Part shown: piece after piece, positions 56,247 to 64,000 of the stretch
Layout of the letters: each line of letters begins with the position of its first letter
How positions within the stretch are numbered: position 1 is the first letter of the stretch
Assembly: GCA_963750715.1 (NCBI GenBank)
Contig: CAVVRP010000008.1
Span: forward strand, 124,001-188,000
Direction: 5' to 3'
Length of the DNA: 64,000 nucleotides
Source of the DNA: JAGVSR01 sp963750715
Lineage (GTDB): Bacteria; Pseudomonadota; Alphaproteobacteria; Rhizobiales; Hyphomicrobiaceae
Notes under the pieces: model-generated
Seen by the model: the letters and a program-made list of their open reading frames with translations, nothing else
What the model was told of the DNA's origin: nothing
Databases searched by the model: none
Translations under genes and position numbers: made by a program

Positions 56247-57056
56247 TCAGTTGACGCCGTAAACTCGCGTCCTGACGCCGTAACGCAATACTTCGATGGC
56301 GTTGCTATTCTTTGGTTTGTTGAGGTCGTCAGCGGCCTGCGGACCGCTCTTCATGTCGAGATCGGCGATGGACCGCAGCGCAAGCGTGAGCTCGCCCATC
56401 GAGTTCGCGAGCGCCAGCATCTCTGCCTGACGCGGTGTCAGTTCGAGCGTCGCCGTGGTGGCGCCGGCTTCGGAAGCTTTCTTGCCCTCGCGCGTTTCGA
56501 TCTGCTGGCCAATGGCCAAGACGCGAACATTGCGGAACAGAGTGTCGTTGGCGAATTCTTCCTGACCGTTGCGGCCGCGCATACGGCGAACCAGGATGAC
56601 ATCGACGTGGTCGTTGGGAAGAATAAGGCGTCCGACCGAAGTCTTGTCATCGATCTTGGTGGAGATGGCGCGCATGCCGGCGGGCAGGATGGCGGCGAGA
56701 ACGCCGCCCTGACCCGGCTTGACGAGCTTGTTGGGCGTGATCGGCTCACCGGCCATTATTGGCGCGCGGGCGATGGCGCCCGACAGTTGTGTCGGCGCAC
56801 TGGCGCCGCCACCCGACTTGGTGATGAAGCCAGGGGTTACGGCGCCGGTCGGCCAGGCCTGCCAGCGAAACACACTTTCGCTGGCGATGTCGCCGAGACC
56901 GATATCGACGCGGGCGACGAGGACCTCGGTCGAATCAACCTGAACCTCGACGGTCTTCTCGACCTGCGGCTGACTCATCATGCCGTTAATCATCACGAAG
57001 GCGCCAAGCCCCGCGACGCCAGCAATGCCAAGACCGATAAGCTGAGCTCGTTTCAT
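56247..57056 (-). CDS. cpaB: pilus assembly protein CpaB/RcpC
   Basis: 269 residues. The start at 57056 gives MKRAQLIGLGIAGVAGLGAF, a single N-terminal span. An SAF domain follows (VLVARVDIGLGDIASESVFR, APIMAGEPITPNKLVKP), then the RcpC domain (PNDHVDVILVRRMRGRNGQE). Located in the periplasm, it modulates the secretin. It is followed by cpaC with a 41-base gap. Confidence 0.95.
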   Translation of the reverse strand: MKRAQLIGLGIAGVAGLGAFVMINGMMSQPQVEKTVEVQVDSTEVLVARVDIGLGDIASESVFRWQAWPTGAVTPGFITKSGGGASAPTQLSGAIARAPIMAGEPITPNKLVKPGQGGVLAAILPAGMRAISTKIDDKTSVGRLILPNDHVDVILVRRMRGRNGQEEFANDTLFRNVRVLAIGQQIETREGKKASEAGATTATLELTPRQAEMLALANSMGELTLALRSIADLDMKSGPQAADDLNKPKNSNAIEVLRYGVRTRVYGVN

Positions 57057-57197
57057 TCCCGCAACCCGTCCCAAACACGGGGGCCACTCCCCGCTTCACC
57101 GAGGAGTTTGCGCGACAAACGTCAATGCGAGGTTAACCTGCGTTGCAAATTGGTGCGGATCGGGACGGTCCGCATCAGCGACAAGCGCCGTCGCAGG

Positions 57198-57737
57198 TCA
57201 GACCAGGAAGGCCTGAAACCACGCTGTTTCGGGATAAATCCAGAAGCTGCCGCCCGCGATCGCCAGACCGTAGGGAATGCCACTTCCGTGTTCATGAAGT
57301 TTCAGCGCCCAACCGGGTGCCGGTAGAGCAGCGACCGGAAACTGGCGGTACATGAGAATCAACACAGCAAGCACGCCGCCGAGAATCGAAACCTGGGCGA
57401 CGTACATCAGCAGATGATCGAGACCGACCCAGATAGCCGCCGCCGATACGAGCTTGGCATCGCCGCCACCGAGCCAGCCGATGGCGAACATGACAAATGC
57501 GACCGACAGCACGATCGCGCCGGCCGCGATGTGGCTGAGAACGGCATCCATCGGCAGTCCGGCCGCGAAAGCTGCAATGGGGAACACGGCGACCAGCGCC
57601 ACCGTGATCCGGTTGGGGATGGTCATGGTCATAAGATCGTAGGCGCCCGCGAATGCCATGGCAGCGGGGAACAAAAAAAACAACGCATACTCGAGCACGG
57701 ATAAAACTCCCGGCCAACGACGGACCATTTCCGCCAC
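57198..57737 (-). CDS. cpaA: prepilin peptidase CpaA/TadV
   Basis: 179 residues with about five membrane helices. Aspartyl protease cleaving Flp prepilin leaders. The catalytic aspartates are in AGAYDLMTMTIPN and in the GGGD motif of GWLGGGDAKLVSAAAIW. It lacks the N-methylation domain, as is usual for the TadV type. It lies between flp and cpaB. Confidence 0.94.
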   Translation of the reverse strand: MAEMVRRWPGVLSVLEYALFFLFPAAMAFAGAYDLMTMTIPNRITVALVAVFPIAAFAAGLPMDAVLSHIAAGAIVLSVAFVMFAIGWLGGGDAKLVSAAAIWVGLDHLLMYVAQVSILGGVLAVLILMYRQFPVAALPAPGWALKLHEHGSGIPYGLAIAGGSFWIYPETAWFQAFLV

Positions 57738-57805
57738 AGCTCTAAGTTTCGAACAAAACGCTTAAGACGCGATAAACGATGATCGCTTCGAATCGCGTCG
57801 GTGAA

Positions 57806-57970
57806 TTACGTCAGGTTCTCGTTCACGCGATTGAAGATCGCGTTGAGCTTATTGGGCAGCGGCTTGATCGAGGCGATGATGCTGATGGAGACGATCGCGG
57901 CAATGAGGCCATATTCAATGGCGGTTGCACCGCTCTCATCGCGCAGGAAGCGCTGTATCGTCGAAACCAT
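57806..57970 (-). CDS. flp: Flp-type pilin
   Basis: 54 residues: MVSTIQRFLRDESGATAIEY followed by a hydrophobic helix, GLIAAIVSISIIASI, and NRVNENLT at the end. The processing site lies between G and A of SGATAIEYGLIAA; the Glu-Tyr pair after it is the Flp hallmark. GAGGAA lies eight bases before the ATG. It is the major subunit of the pilus built by the genes that follow. The AT-rich 100 bases upstream (58065-58170) probably hold its promoter. Confidence 0.96.
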   Translation of the reverse strand: MVSTIQRFLRDESGATAIEYGLIAAIVSISIIASIKPLPNKLNAIFNRVNENLT

Positions 57971-58216
57971 GGGGCTATTCCTCGAAGGCATGATCCGTCC
58001 CGGACAAAGCAACGCCCTTCCGCGCGGCTGAGGCGGAAGCGGGCTTCAAACGGGATCAGGCTATAAGAGCCTTGTTAAAATTTGGGTTCATCGGCGTCGC
58101 CGCTTCCCCCTAACGCCCGGTTTTCAATCGAAATTGGATAATATACTCTTGCAATTTAAATCCATTTGCCAGCGCCCGACCGGGCCGTGATGATCAGGAC
58201 GGATGGATCCCCCGGC

Positions 58217-59158
58217 TCAAGGCGCGGCAGCGACCACATTCGAAGACCAGGCCGACGAGGCGGCCGCCATGTCCGCGGTCGCCGGCTTCAGTTCGGGCTT
58301 GGCAGCGACGGCGATAACCGGCGCGGCGAAAGCGGGAACGGTGTCGGACTTCGGCTCGAGCCTGACCATTTTTTTCAGCAGGTCGGTGTTGGCCTTGGCG
58401 GTCGAAGCCGGAATATCTGCGGAGGCGACCCGGGTTGCCTCGTCGTATTTGCCCTGCAGCCCAAGCACGAGGGCAAGGTTCTGGCGAACCTTGGGGCTTG
58501 CGCCCTCTTCGCTGCCGGCGCGACGCAGCAGGTCTTCGGCCTTCGACGGTTCCCCGTTCATGGTGTATGCGAGCGCGAGATTGTTCATCACCGATGGCTT
58601 GTCCGGCGCCAGCGCCTGCGCCCGTTCGAGGTGGCTCACGGCTTCCTGATACTTGCCGAGCTTGGCGGCCGCCGCGCCGCGAGCCGAAACCACGCGCCAA
58701 TCCGGTTTGGCGGGGTCATCCGCCATCTCCAAAAGCTGCGAGGCCAGCGTGATCTGCTCGGATTCGAGGGCAAGGCGGCCATATTCCGACGCCAGCTCGC
58801 GGTCGTTCGCGTGATAGATGGATGCTTCCTGCAGCACGGCGAGAGCCTGCGGCTTCTGGCCCATGGCCTTGAGATTTTTTGCGTAGGAAAGTACGTTCTC
58901 GATCTTGCGCGGATTCTTTGCGTATTCCTTACCCCAGTATTCGGTGGCTTTCTGAAGATCAGTCTTCGGTGCTACGGCCACGTCGCCAGCCTGCATGCTC
59001 TGCGGCTCTTCCGACTTGAGGGCCGTCAGGCTCGCCATCTCCTCGCCAAGGCCAAGCTGCGCGCACCCGCTGGCCGCGAGACCCAGACTCACGGCTACAA
59101 CCAGCCGAAGAACCCGAGAAGCCGCCCTTTGCGCGCCGAACGTCTGACCAACCGTCAT
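58217..59158 (-). CDS. tadD: TPR lipoprotein TadD
   Basis: 313 residues from the ATG at 59158 (AAGGAT upstream). An N-terminal signal ends in AASGC, a possible lipid acceptor. About four to five TPR units follow (LSYAKNLKAMGQKPQALAVL, RGAAAAKLGKYQEAVSHLER, MNNLALAYTMNGEPSKAEDL). The C-terminus is Ala/Pro-rich. TadD helps assemble the secretin in tad systems. It lies upstream of flp on the same strand. Confidence 0.88.
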   Translation of the reverse strand: MTVGQTFGAQRAASRVLRLVVAVSLGLAASGCAQLGLGEEMASLTALKSEEPQSMQAGDVAVAPKTDLQKATEYWGKEYAKNPRKIENVLSYAKNLKAMGQKPQALAVLQEASIYHANDRELASEYGRLALESEQITLASQLLEMADDPAKPDWRVVSARGAAAAKLGKYQEAVSHLERAQALAPDKPSVMNNLALAYTMNGEPSKAEDLLRRAGSEEGASPKVRQNLALVLGLQGKYDEATRVASADIPASTAKANTDLLKKMVRLEPKSDTVPAFAAPVIAVAAKPELKPATADMAAASSAWSSNVVAAAP

Positions 59159-59265
59159 CACACTCGATCCTTCCGACCTGTCGTACTTGCGCGAATCACT
59201 GCGCAAGTTCCGCCCTGGCCGGCAGTTTCTGGGACAGCAGTCAACAAAGCCTTAACCTGCAGGCC

Positions 59266-59919
59266 TCACGACCCTTCGGCACGCGCTCCCGCGGCCCATT
59301 CCGCCATCTCGGGCATGGCTAAGATCGTCTCAATGTAGGCCGCCGCCGTGCCGTCGTCGCCGTACCGGGTGAGATCGGGCAGATAGGTCCGGAAGCGGGA
59401 CGCAACAGGGGCGTACATCGCGTCAGCAGCGGCGAACTGCGAGAACAGGAACGGTCCCGACGCGCCATAGCGCGTTCTGCACTCACGCCAGCTCTCGATC
59501 ACGCGGCGGATGTTCAGGATCGCAGACTCCGGCAGATCGTCCTTGGGTTTGATCTCCAACAGGTCCATCGGGCAATGCTCGCGCAGAGCCTGGAAGCCTG
59601 AGTGCATTTCCGCCGATACGGCCCGTGCGATGGCCCGCGCATCCGGATCAGACGGCCATACCTTCAGCTCGGGATGGCGATCCGCGATCGTCTCGATGAT
59701 CGCAAGGCTGTCCCAGACGACGCGTTGTCCGATCAGTAGTGCCGGCACTTTGCCGGCCGGAGAATGCGCCAGGATGCGAGCCTTCGAATCGGGTTCGCGC
59801 AGGCGGACGGCGATTTCCTCGAACGGTATGCCGAACCGCTTCATCGCCAGCCAGGGCCGCAGGCTCCAACTCGACCAGGTCTTGTTGCCGATCACCAGCC
59901 GGTAGTGCGTCTCGGGCAT
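59266..59919 (-). CDS. glutathione S-transferase family protein
   Basis: 217 residues. The thioredoxin-like N-domain starts YRLVIGNKTWSSWSLRPWLA with Ser in the active-site region, and shows SPAGKVPALLIGQRVVWDS around the cis-Pro. It continues into an all-helical C-domain. It resembles the plant/bacterial zeta-like group with the SSWSLR motif. The substrate is unknown. It diverges from the aminopeptidase gene. Confidence 0.88.
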   Translation of the reverse strand: MPETHYRLVIGNKTWSSWSLRPWLAMKRFGIPFEEIAVRLREPDSKARILAHSPAGKVPALLIGQRVVWDSLAIIETIADRHPELKVWPSDPDARAIARAVSAEMHSGFQALREHCPMDLLEIKPKDDLPESAILNIRRVIESWRECRTRYGASGPFLFSQFAAADAMYAPVASRFRTYLPDLTRYGDDGTAAAYIETILAMPEMAEWAAGARAEGS

Positions 59920-60013
59920 GTTTTCGCCTTCCCTTCCTGATTATGGATGGTGCAATCTCGCAGGAGCGCTCCCGTCCCGGATCGTATACCCCACTGACAC
60001 GAAAGCGAAACTC

Positions 60014-61456
60014 ATGAAAAAGCGCGATAGCGCCCCGGCCGCCCTGCGGGCCGAAGACGTATTTGCCGAGCCCCGCGCCGCCGGCATCCCGATCCACGCC
60101 GTCGGCGACGACACGGCTGCCCTGAAGCAATTGACCGGCGCGCAGCGCCAATGGCTCACGACCGCGCAGTTTAAGCCATCGGCCAAAAGGCAGGCTCTGG
60201 TTCCCTCCGACGATGGAAGCCTCGCCGCCGTGGTTCTCGGCATCGGCAACGGCGCCGCGGGTGAGCCGTCTGGACCTTCCGAACTGTTGCTCGGCCAACT
60301 GGCTGGCGGCCTGCCCTCAGGCACCTACAGGCTCGGAGCCGAGATTCGCCGGCCCGACCTCGCTGCATTGGCATGGGGGCTCGGCGCCTATCGCTTCCGC
60401 CGCTACAAGAGCACCGACGCCGCAACGTCCGAACCGGCTCGCCTCGTCCTCCCGGCCGGCGCTGAAAGCAAGGCAGTGGTCAATACTGTCGAAGCCGTCT
60501 GGCTCGGCCGCGATCTGATCAACACACCGGCAAGCGACCTTGGTCCCCAGGAGATTGAGGATGCCGCCCGCCAGCTTGCGGCCCGCCATGGCGCAACCGT
60601 GGCATCGGTCGTCGGCGACGAACTGCTGAAAAAGAACTTCCCGATGATCCACGCTGTCGGCCGGGCCAGCCCACGCGAGCCGCGTATGATCGATATCCGC
60701 TGGATCAAGAAGGGCGGGCGCAAGGATGCGCCGACGATCACTCTCGTCGGCAAGGGCATCACCTTCGACACCGGCGGGCTCGACATAAAGCCCGCCTCTG
60801 CCATGTTGATCATGAAGAAGGACATGGGCGGTGCGGCAACCGCGCTGGCTCTCGGGCACATGATTATGGGACAGGGCCTCGACGTCCGCCTGCGCATCGT
60901 CATCGCTTCCGCCGAGAACAGCATTTCGGGAGACGCGTTCCGGCCCGGCGACATTCTCACCAGCCGCGCCGGCGTCACCGTCGAAATCGGCAATACGGAC
61001 GCGGAAGGCCGTCTGGTGCTGGCCGACGCGATGGCGCTTGCCGACGAGGAAGCCCCCGACAGCATGTTCGTGTTCGCGACGTTGACGGGTGCCGCCCGCA
61101 CCGCGCTCGGGCCCGATTTGCCAGCACTTTTTACCGACGATGACAAGCTCGCCGCGACGCTGGTCGAAACCGGCAACGGCATCGGCGATCCGATGTGGCG
61201 CCTACCGCTGTGGCGCGGTTACGAGCGCAATCTCGACAGCGATGTCGCCGACATGAACAATGTCTGGGAAAGCCCGTTCGCGGGATCGATCACGGCGGCG
61301 CTATTCCTCAAACGCTTTGCCAAGAAGGCCAAGCGATTCGCCCACATCGATCTGTACGGCTGGCGCACGGCGCCGCGACCGCTGGGACCAAAGGGTGGGG
61401 AGCCGCAGACCGCGCGGACGGTGTTCGAGGTGCTGCGGCGGGAGGCCGGTCCATGA
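60014..61456 (+). CDS. leucyl aminopeptidase family protein (M17)
   Basis: 480 residues. Metal and active-site motifs are clear: LVGKGITFDTGGLDIKPA, IMKKDMGGAATAL and IGNTDAEGRLVLADAMAL (the family signature NTDAEGRL). It is a cytosolic di-metal exopeptidase releasing N-terminal residues from peptides. I start it at MKKRDSAPAALRAEDVFAE (60014); the upstream frame overlaps the divergent GST gene. The stop overlaps the next start as ATGA. Confidence 0.93.
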   Translation: MKKRDSAPAALRAEDVFAEPRAAGIPIHAVGDDTAALKQLTGAQRQWLTTAQFKPSAKRQALVPSDDGSLAAVVLGIGNGAAGEPSGPSELLLGQLAGGLPSGTYRLGAEIRRPDLAALAWGLGAYRFRRYKSTDAATSEPARLVLPAGAESKAVVNTVEAVWLGRDLINTPASDLGPQEIEDAARQLAARHGATVASVVGDELLKKNFPMIHAVGRASPREPRMIDIRWIKKGGRKDAPTITLVGKGITFDTGGLDIKPASAMLIMKKDMGGAATALALGHMIMGQGLDVRLRIVIASAENSISGDAFRPGDILTSRAGVTVEIGNTDAEGRLVLADAMALADEEAPDSMFVFATLTGAARTALGPDLPALFTDDDKLAATLVETGNGIGDPMWRLPLWRGYERNLDSDVADMNNVWESPFAGSITAALFLKRFAKKAKRFAHIDLYGWRTAPRPLGPKGGEPQTARTVFEVLRREAGP

Positions 61457-62376
61457 CCGAGAACAGCGAACTCGAGATTGCGGGCGCACCGGTAGAGCCA
61501 CGCGTCGCAATGCCGCTGGCCCTCGATCCGCGACACCATGCCTATCGCGAGGATCTTGCTGACGAGCGGTTGCTCGGACGGGTCGAAGCGCCCCGGTTCG
61601 TCTCTGGCACGGTGCGCCAGATCAATCGCCCCGCCGTCGCGCTCCGCCGCCGCCCCGAACCTACACTCGGCCTTGAAACGGAGGCCCTGTTCGGCGAACA
61701 CGTGACGATGTTCGACGAGGCCGACGGCTGGGCCTGGGTGCAACTGCATCGCGATCGCTACGTCGGCTACGTCCCCGCAACCGCATTAAGTCCGCATGTG
61801 ACGACACCGACGCACCGGGTCCGGTCGCCCGGTACGTTTCTGTATAATGTGCCCGACATCAAGTCGCCGCCGATGATGCACCTCAGCATCACGTCGCCAT
61901 TGACCATCGTCGAGGAGGGCGAACGCTTCAGCCGTACCCATGACGGCATGTTCGTCATCTCGCGCCACCTCACCGAGACGAACCGTTATGCACGCGACTT
62001 CGTCGATGTAGCCGAAAGCCTCGAAGGCGTGCCCTACCTTTGGGGCGGCAAGACGCGTGTCGGGCTCGACTGTTCGGGACTGGTCCAACTTTCCCTGAAC
62101 GCCGCCGGTATCGACGCGCCGCGCGACAGCGATCTACAGCGCAAGGAATTGGGCGCCGCCATCACCGTCAACGACAAGCTCGAGGGATTGCAGCGCGGCG
62201 ATCTGGTGTTCTGGAATGGCCACGTCGGCATCATGCTCGACGGCGTCATGCTGCTTCACGCCAACGCGCACCACATGGCAACGGTCGTCGAAACGCTTCC
62301 CGAGGCGGCAGGACGCATCGAACGCGCCGGGTTACCCATCCTGGCTGTGAAACGGCTTGGTCTTCCGCAAAGCTGA
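61453..62376 (+). CDS. NlpC/P60 hydrolase with SH3-like domains
   Basis: 307 residues. Two SH3-like segments (about 50-175) precede the NlpC/P60 domain from about 185: VPYLWGGKTRVGLDCSGLVQ with the catalytic Cys, LVFWNGHVGIMLDGVML with the His, and LLHANAHHMATVVE with the third residue. Such enzymes cut peptidoglycan stem peptides, commonly after recycled peptides enter the cytoplasm; no signal peptide is seen. It is coupled to the aminopeptidase by ATGA, with GGGAGG upstream. Confidence 0.93.
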   Translation: MTENSELEIAGAPVEPRVAMPLALDPRHHAYREDLADERLLGRVEAPRFVSGTVRQINRPAVALRRRPEPTLGLETEALFGEHVTMFDEADGWAWVQLHRDRYVGYVPATALSPHVTTPTHRVRSPGTFLYNVPDIKSPPMMHLSITSPLTIVEEGERFSRTHDGMFVISRHLTETNRYARDFVDVAESLEGVPYLWGGKTRVGLDCSGLVQLSLNAAGIDAPRDSDLQRKELGAAITVNDKLEGLQRGDLVFWNGHVGIMLDGVMLLHANAHHMATVVETLPEAAGRIERAGLPILAVKRLGLPQS

Positions 62377-62384
62377 CGGCGCGC

Positions 62385-62852
62385 CTATCGCTTATAGGGA
62401 AGAAAATGGTGGTCGGTGAAGACAGCGTCGTCGGAAGCCATGAGGCTCTCGACACCGCCGTCGGGCAAATGCGCCTGCCGCCATCTGCCCCCCTTCGGCA
62501 ACGGAATGATCGTTTCGACGCCAAGCTGTCGCCCCGTCATGCGGCTTGACCAGCGCCGCTCAATGATCCGTCCGTCGGCAATAGCTTGGACAAATGGAAG
62601 AAACAGGTCGAACGACTCGACAGGGAGGTTTTCGTAGGATTGTTCCGCGATCTGGACATCGTAGTGCTGGTCGGCGCGAAAGATCAGTTCGAACGGGCAC
62701 GCACCCAAGACGCTCGGCACGACGTGAAGCTTCCAGAAGTTGGCCGTTTCGGCTTCATGCGGTCGCGCAGCATCCGCGATTGAGGGCACCCAGTACTTGA
62801 GGCTCGCGGCCATGACCTGCAATCGTGACCGATAGACGTCGTCGGAAAGCAT
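62385..62852 (-). CDS. hypothetical protein, 155 residues
   Basis: It reads MLSDDVYRSRLQVMAASLKY, then HVVPSVLGACPFELIFRADQ, HYDVQIAEQSYENLPVESF and a C-terminal HLPDGGVESLMASDD. No signal peptide or membrane span. It resembles conserved small alphaproteobacterial proteins but I cannot name the family. It converges with the NlpC/P60 gene, with stops nine bases apart. Confidence 0.6.
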   Translation of the reverse strand: MLSDDVYRSRLQVMAASLKYWVPSIADAARPHEAETANFWKLHVVPSVLGACPFELIFRADQHYDVQIAEQSYENLPVESFDLFLPFVQAIADGRIIERRWSSRMTGRQLGVETIIPLPKGGRWRQAHLPDGGVESLMASDDAVFTDHHFLPYKR

Positions 62853-62928
62853 ATCGAAAAATATCTTTGATTATTCCTAGCTGCGGGAACGATGCCGCAA
62901 AACTTGGCGATTGCAAGCGCCGGATGCG

Positions 62929-63567
62929 TCAGGCGGCCAATTGCACCATGTATTGTTGGTCTATCACCCTCTGACGTTGCAGTGCCGGTCTAGCGGCGAG
63001 CCGTTCCACATAGGACGTGAACTCAGGCCGCTCGGGCAGCAGCTTGAACTGCAGCATCCAGCCGACGCCGGAACCGATTATCGTATCGGCGGCGGAAAAT
63101 CTCTCACCCAGAAGATAGGGACCCTGACGAAGCGCGGACGCAAGCACATCGATCGTGGTGTCGGTCGAACCGTATGGCAACATCGACGGCGAGCCGCCCT
63201 CACGCTTCAAAGCCCGGTCGATCAGCGCCGGCTCGACGCAGGCCGAATTGAAGACGAGCCAGCGGAGATAGCTGCCCCTCGACTTGTCGCCCGGAGCTGG
63301 AGCGAGACCAGCATTGGGAAACAGATCCGCCAGATACATGGCGATGGCGGGCGCTTCGGTGACGACAGTGTCGCCATGCTGGATGGCCGGCACCTTGCCC
63401 ATCGGGTTGATCGCCAGATATGCGGGCGACCTGTTCTCGCCCTGCTTAAGGTTCAGCACTTTTGTCTCGCGCCCGACGCCAAGCTCCTCGAACAGCCAGA
63501 GGATGCTCGAGGATCGGGTCTGCGGTGCGTGGTAATGGACAAGGCTGTCGCTGTTTTGAGGCGCCAT
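62929..63567 (-). CDS. glutathione S-transferase family protein
   Basis: 212 residues from the ATG at 63567: MAPQNSDSLVHYHAPQTRSS. The N-domain has SSSILWLFEELGVGRETKVL and INPMGKVPAIQHGDTVVTEA with the cis-Pro and the Glu-Ala pair binding glutathione. The C-terminal helical domain includes PYLLGERFSAADTIIGSGVG, the conserved N-capping motif. It lies just downstream of the ABC ATPase gene. Substrate unknown. Confidence 0.9.
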   Translation of the reverse strand: MAPQNSDSLVHYHAPQTRSSSILWLFEELGVGRETKVLNLKQGENRSPAYLAINPMGKVPAIQHGDTVVTEAPAIAMYLADLFPNAGLAPAPGDKSRGSYLRWLVFNSACVEPALIDRALKREGGSPSMLPYGSTDTTIDVLASALRQGPYLLGERFSAADTIIGSGVGWMLQFKLLPERPEFTSYVERLAARPALQRQRVIDQQYMVQLAA

Positions 63568-63584
63568 TTGGAACTCGCGTTGTT

Positions 63585-64000
63585 TCAGCCGGCTGTCGCT
63601 GCCCGGTGGGCCACCGTGAGATCGAATGCGGCCGCGAGAAGCGCGCGCGTATAGTCTTCCTTGGGTGCGTTGAACACCTGCGCCGCATCGCCTTCCTCGA
63701 CCACCATGCCATTTTTCATCACGATCACGTAGTTGCACAACGCGCGCACGACCTTCAAGTCATGACTGATAAAGAGGTAGGAAAGATTGTGCTTTTTCTG
63801 CAGGTCGCGCAGCAGATCGACGATCTGCGCTTGCACGCTCATGTCGAGCGCGCTGGTCGGCTCGTCCAGCATCACGAACTTCGGCTGCAGCACCATGGCG
63901 CGGGCGATGGCGATGCGCTGGCGTTGGCCGCCGGAGAATTCATGCGGGTAGCGATCGAGCGCATCGGGATTGAGGCCGACGTCCGTCAGCGATTGACGCA
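63585..64000 (-). CDS. oligopeptide-type ABC transporter ATP-binding protein (partial, N-terminus outside window)
   Basis: The last 138 residues are present. They contain the signature PHEFSGGQRQRIAIARAMVL, Walker B KFVMLDEPTSALDMSVQAQI, and the H-loop of YLFISHDLKVVRALCNYVIV. The sequence after the H-loop, with MKNGMVVEEGDAAQVFNAPK, resembles the second half of fused dipeptide/oligopeptide ATPases (YejF or GsiA type). Whether it is a fused or single ATPase cannot be seen. It ends 18 bases before the GST start on the same strand. Confidence 0.9.
   Translation of the reverse strand, partial: RQSLTDVGLNPDALDRYPHEFSGGQRQRIAIARAMVLQPKFVMLDEPTSALDMSVQAQIVDLLRDLQKKHNLSYLFISHDLKVVRALCNYVIVMKNGMVVEEGDAAQVFNAPKEDYTRALLAAAFDLTVAHRAATAG

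Noticed and set aside
1..64000. CRISPR array
   Set aside because: No regularly spaced repeats were seen; the repeats found are att sites, an operator-like set and small inverted repeats.

Overview
This window reads as the chromosome of a GC-rich alphaproteobacterium, most likely a Hyphomicrobiales member with C1/autotrophic metabolism (Hyphomicrobium, Methyloceanibacter or Rhodomicrobium-like; the genus is inference). The reasons are a GcrA cell-cycle regulator, a Caulobacter/rhizobial-type tad/cpa pilus locus, a SAM-II riboswitch before metZ, formate-tetrahydrofolate ligase, Calvin-cycle genes (fbp, prk, rpe) and three signature genes of the ethylmalonyl-CoA pathway (ecm, ccr, mcd).

Layout. 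1-3.0 kb: a circularly permuted ATP-grasp protein and fhs. 3.3-7.2 kb: a type I secretion ABC exporter and HlyD adaptor with a HlyC-type toxin acyltransferase, but no RTX substrate. 7.4-10.2 kb: fbp-prk-rpe. 10.7-15.4 kb: a two-gene cassette of unknown function, an AAA ATPase fused to a HerA-like DNA translocase plus a 381-aa partner; this is my best candidate for an undescribed system. 15.8-18.3 kb: a CAP-domain lipoprotein preceded by a consensus CtrA box, and a D,D-carboxypeptidase. 18.49-23.89 kb: a decayed 5.4-kb island flanked by a perfect 17-bp repeat of the tRNA-Leu(CAA) 3' end, carrying a recombinase remnant, a BTAD/TPR regulator, a replication-type HTH remnant and small genes. 24-28.8 kb: an RND efflux pair with an upstream palindrome. 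29-37.5 kb: ecm, ccr and mcd interspersed with a YihY-type membrane protein and a helix-hairpin-helix-like protein. 37.7-39.4 kb: a DUF2147 protein and gcrA. 40-49 kb: argD-argF-hslO, a YiiX-like hydrolase, argE, apaG, riboswitch-controlled metZ, and dcd. 49-59.2 kb: the complete tad/cpa locus, tadD to tadC. 59.3-64 kb: two GST-fold proteins, a leucyl aminopeptidase, an NlpC/P60 hydrolase and the end of an oligopeptide ABC ATPase.

The genes link up as one-carbon and acetyl-CoA assimilation (fhs feeding C1 units to tetrahydrofolate, the ethylmalonyl-CoA route regenerating glyoxylate, Calvin-cycle regeneration steps), arginine/methionine biosynthesis, and surface functions (pilus, type I secretion, RND export).

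Quality caveat: about ten genes, several of them core biosynthetic genes, are interrupted by single-base shifts (mostly one surplus base in a short run) or an in-frame TAG. These are reported gene by gene; uncorrected sequencing errors are the simplest explanation for those in housekeeping genes, whereas those inside the island may be real decay.
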